Part shown: piece after piece, positions 6,800 through 8,047 of the stretch
Layout: every line of letters starts with the position of its first letter
How positions within the stretch are numbered: position 1 is the first letter of the stretch
DNA from: Actinomycetota bacterium
Lineage (GTDB): Bacteria; Actinomycetota; Acidimicrobiia; Acidimicrobiales; Ilumatobacteraceae
Direction of reading: 5' to 3'
Length of the DNA: 8,047 nucleotides
NCBI GenBank assembly: GCA_009701105.1
Contig: WLKU01000056.1
Location: forward strand, 1-8,047
Program-made: the position numbers and the translations under genes
The notes under the pieces: model-generated
What the model was told of the DNA's origin: nothing
What the model saw: the letters and a program-made list of their open reading frames with translations, nothing else
The model's database searches: none

Positions 6800-6805
6800 A
6801 ACTTA
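6800..6805 (-). promoter_or_regulatory. TANNNT -10-like element before SURF1
   Basis: Read leftward, the hexamer TAAGTT ends 7 bases before GTG 6792, the right distance for transcription to begin at the start codon. It supports the GTG start and leaderless expression. There is no clear -35. Confidence 0.33.
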
Positions 6806-6819
6806 GTGCGATGGGCGAC

Positions 6820-6825
6820 TAGCGT
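6820..6825 (+). promoter_or_regulatory. TANNNT -10-like element before the DCC-family gene
   Basis: TAGCGT ends 8 bases before ATG 6834, and no SD lies between them. This fits a leaderless promoter, arranged back to back with the SURF1 element in the 41 bases between the two starts. No -35 is evident. Confidence 0.3.
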
Positions 6826-6833
6826 AAACCTCT

Positions 6834-7211
6834 ATGGACACTCTCATTTATGACGGAGATTGTGCCTTTTGTCTCCGTTGTGTGCAGTGGATGCAAAAAC
6901 ACTTCAAGCGAGTTCCTCACATTGTCGCTTGGCAAAAAGCGGATCTCGCGCAGTTGGGTCTTACCGCAGAGCAGTGTCAAACCGCCTTGCAGTGGGTGAG
7001 CGCAGACTCATCACGAATACTGAGCGCGCACAAGGCGGTAGCTCGTGTGTGCAAAGACGCCGGAGGTTGGATCACTGTGGCTGGTTATGCGTTGTCGTTG
7101 CCGGTTGTTTCACCAATTGCTGGAGTTGTGTATCGCTGGGTGGCACGCAATCGTCAAAAAATGCCAGGCGGCACGGCTGCGTGCGCAATTGACTTCGAAA
7201 AGAAAATCTAA
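6834..7211 (+). CDS. DCC-family (DUF393) thiol-disulfide oxidoreductase-like protein
   Basis: A 125-residue protein of the DCC/DUF393 family, named for its conserved Asp-Cys-Cys signature. The N terminus reads LIYDGDCAFCLRC with Cys10 and Cys13 as the thioredoxin-like CxxC pair and an extra Cys16. A helical middle follows, then AVARVC, a hydrophobic VAGYALSLPVVSPIAGVVY stretch (about 82-100) that is probably buried or membrane-peripheral, and the family's C-terminal YRWVARNRQKMPGG plus an AC pair. The family is predicted to do thiol-disulfide exchange; substrates are generally unknown. ATG 6834 starts directly at the conserved strand, without an SD. It is divergent from SURF1; a shared role in metallating or reducing oxidase subunits is possible but is only context. 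Its stop codon interlocks with that of the convergent SET gene (CTAA at 7208-7211). Confidence 0.85.
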   Translation: MDTLIYDGDCAFCLRCVQWMQKHFKRVPHIVAWQKADLAQLGLTAEQCQTALQWVSADSSRILSAHKAVARVCKDAGGWITVAGYALSLPVVSPIAGVVYRWVARNRQKMPGGTAACAIDFEKKI

Positions 7212-7936
7212 AGAGTTCTTCGCTCGTTTAATTGCTGTGCGAGTTTGTCCAGAGATGATTGATCTGCGCCGTACAAGAGTTCTCGATGTTCTAGATCTGG
7301 TGAAACTTGAGCAACAAGCGTCTTCCATGATGCATTGGGCATGCCGGTCACGATACGTAGTGCGTGGACGAGCGCCTGGTGCGGGTTGTCGTCAAAGTTA
7401 TTGATCAAATGCTCTGCATCACGTTTAGTGAGAGCGCGGACCAACTGTGCAGCCTGAATCTTTCTTTGCACATATGGCGAGAACATGTTCTGGTATCGAT
7501 TTTGCAGATCGGGAAGCGTCCAGTCATTGCCAGAAACACGACCACGACAATTATCCGATCCACACGCGCAATCAAACTCGTCGTAGTCAGACGTGTCGCT
7601 CGTGGCGTAGTCGTAGGTAAGTTCTTCGCCAACAGCAATATCGCGCATCGCGATGAGTTGGGTTGCATTGCGCAATTGACAATTTGGAGAACAGGAATGG
7701 TTAATGGAGTCGCCTGGTTCACGCAGCTCTGGGCCGAGCACGAATTGATTCACATCAATTTGGATTGACCGGCTGCGTTGTTCGAGTGGATAAGTCTCGA
7801 AGTCGATCCGATTCAAAATTGTTCCACCAAATGTGGCAACTACGGTGCCCATGGGTATTGGATCGACGGCAAAACTGCCGAAGCCTTTTGGTGGGATGTC
7901 ACGAGCCTCTGCGAGAGGTGAAAGATAATTGCGCAT
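7208..7936 (-). CDS. SET-domain protein (putative protein lysine methyltransferase) with post-SET cysteines
   Basis: A 242-residue protein that probably transfers methyl groups from S-adenosylmethionine to lysines on an unknown target. The SET core is complete: GFGSFAVDPIPMG (18-30) with the start-of-fold Gly-rich turn, NHSCSPN at 79-85 (SAM binding and pseudoknot), and GEELTYDY ending at 110 with the catalytic-type Tyr. A post-SET-like CACGSDNCRG follows with Cys123, 125 and 130, which with Cys82 can hold one zinc. The last 95 residues are predicted helical and unassigned. The frame stays open upstream to an ATG at 8041, but the extra 35 residues are Trp, Cys and Arg rich and look non-coding; ATG 7936 has GGAGGG 4 bases ahead. 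SET proteins are much commoner in eukaryotes but are known in bacteria, often with unknown targets. Confidence 0.85.
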   Translation of the reverse strand: MRNYLSPLAEARDIPPKGFGSFAVDPIPMGTVVATFGGTILNRIDFETYPLEQRSRSIQIDVNQFVLGPELREPGDSINHSCSPNCQLRNATQLIAMRDIAVGEELTYDYATSDTSDYDEFDCACGSDNCRGRVSGNDWTLPDLQNRYQNMFSPYVQRKIQAAQLVRALTKRDAEHLINNFDDNPHQALVHALRIVTGMPNASWKTLVAQVSPDLEHRELLYGADQSSLDKLAQQLNERRTL

Positions 7937-8047
7937 GCGACCCTCCGGTCGCGACCTGCATGGCCGCCCGAGTACACAGCACCAACTCCGCCCGCTGTGG
8001 TGCAACCACGATATCGGCAGGTATCGTTGATTGGGCAACATCGTCTC
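7899..8047 (-). CDS. Possible 3' end of a further leftward gene (partial)
   Basis: Reading leftward from 8045, a frame of 48 codons runs from the window edge to a TGA at 7899-7901. Its composition (ADIVVAPQRAELVLCTRAAM) is Ala, Val and Asp rich like ordinary protein, unlike the Trp/Cys-rich product of the SET frame over the same bases. It would overlap the SET start by 38 bases, which is long. I do not recognise a family in so short a piece. If real it would be cotranscribed with the SET gene; it could also be chance. Confidence 0.25.
   Translation of the reverse strand, partial: DDVAQSTIPADIVVAPQRAELVLCTRAAMQVATGGSHAQLSFTSRRGS
7937..7952 (-). promoter_or_regulatory. Hairpin presenting the SET gene Shine-Dalgarno site
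   Basis: In the leftward transcript GCGACC, GGAG and GGTCGC follow one another and end directly at the AUG of 7936: a perfect 6-base stem with a GGAG tetraloop. The SD GGAGGG (7941-7946) is thus partly in the loop and partly in the stem. It fixes the start codon and could tune translation. The 10-base palindrome GGTCGCGACC (7947-7956) overlaps it. Confidence 0.45.

Noticed and set aside
6394..6822. Plus-strand frame of 142 codons antisense to SURF1
   Set aside because: SURF1 is clear on the minus strand; this product has no motif and would end just before the DCC gene by chance.
7937..8041. Longer start (ATG 8041) for the SET protein
   Set aside because: The extra 35 residues are Trp, Cys and Arg rich and non-conserved in type, whereas ATG 7936 has GGAGGG directly upstream.

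Overview
This 8,047-base window looks like compact chromosomal DNA from a high-to-mid-GC actinobacterium, by eye near 50% G+C. The set of families suggests an Acidimicrobiia-like (Ilumatobacter/freshwater acIV type) genome: a PimB'-type mannosyltransferase, a TB16.3-like SRPBCC protein, an actinobacterial ROK glucokinase, a SURF1 protein and a DCC-family (DUF393) protein. That placement is inference from gene content; there is no rRNA or other phylogenetic marker here. I see no tRNA, IS element, phage gene or CRISPR array.

Layout. Positions 1-726 hold the 3' part of an alpha/beta hydrolase. A 121-base gap follows, with a 6-7-6 inverted repeat. Next comes a tight rightward run of seven genes (848-6072): a five-cysteine mini-protein, a QueG-like double-[4Fe-4S] protein, a GT4 mannosyltransferase, a four-helix membrane protein, an SRPBCC protein, a ROK glucokinase and an MBL-fold hydrolase. 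Gaps in the run are at most 18 bases and several genes overlap. A leftward SURF1 gene (6055-6792) converges on the MBL gene with an 18-base overlap. It is divergent from a rightward DCC/DUF393 thiol-disulfide protein (6834-7211), whose stop codon interlocks with that of a leftward SET-domain methyltransferase gene (7208-7936). The right edge may hold the 3' end of a further leftward gene.

How the genes may fit together. The mannosyltransferase, membrane protein, SRPBCC protein and glucokinase resemble the glycolipid/lipid neighbourhood around pimB' in other Actinobacteria, so cell-envelope glycolipid metabolism is the best theme for 2220-5100. The mini-protein and QueG-like protein overlap and probably form a translational pair; their link to the envelope genes is unclear. 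SURF1 (cytochrome oxidase assembly) and the DCC protein share a 41-base divergent promoter region.

The most interesting items are the Cys-rich mini-protein overlapping a QueG homologue with an altered active-site motif, a bacterial SET protein with its start next to an SD-presenting hairpin, and a recurring TANNNT element 6-8 bases before starts, which suggests leaderless transcription. I found no clear previously undescribed multi-gene system; these are leads rather than discoveries.
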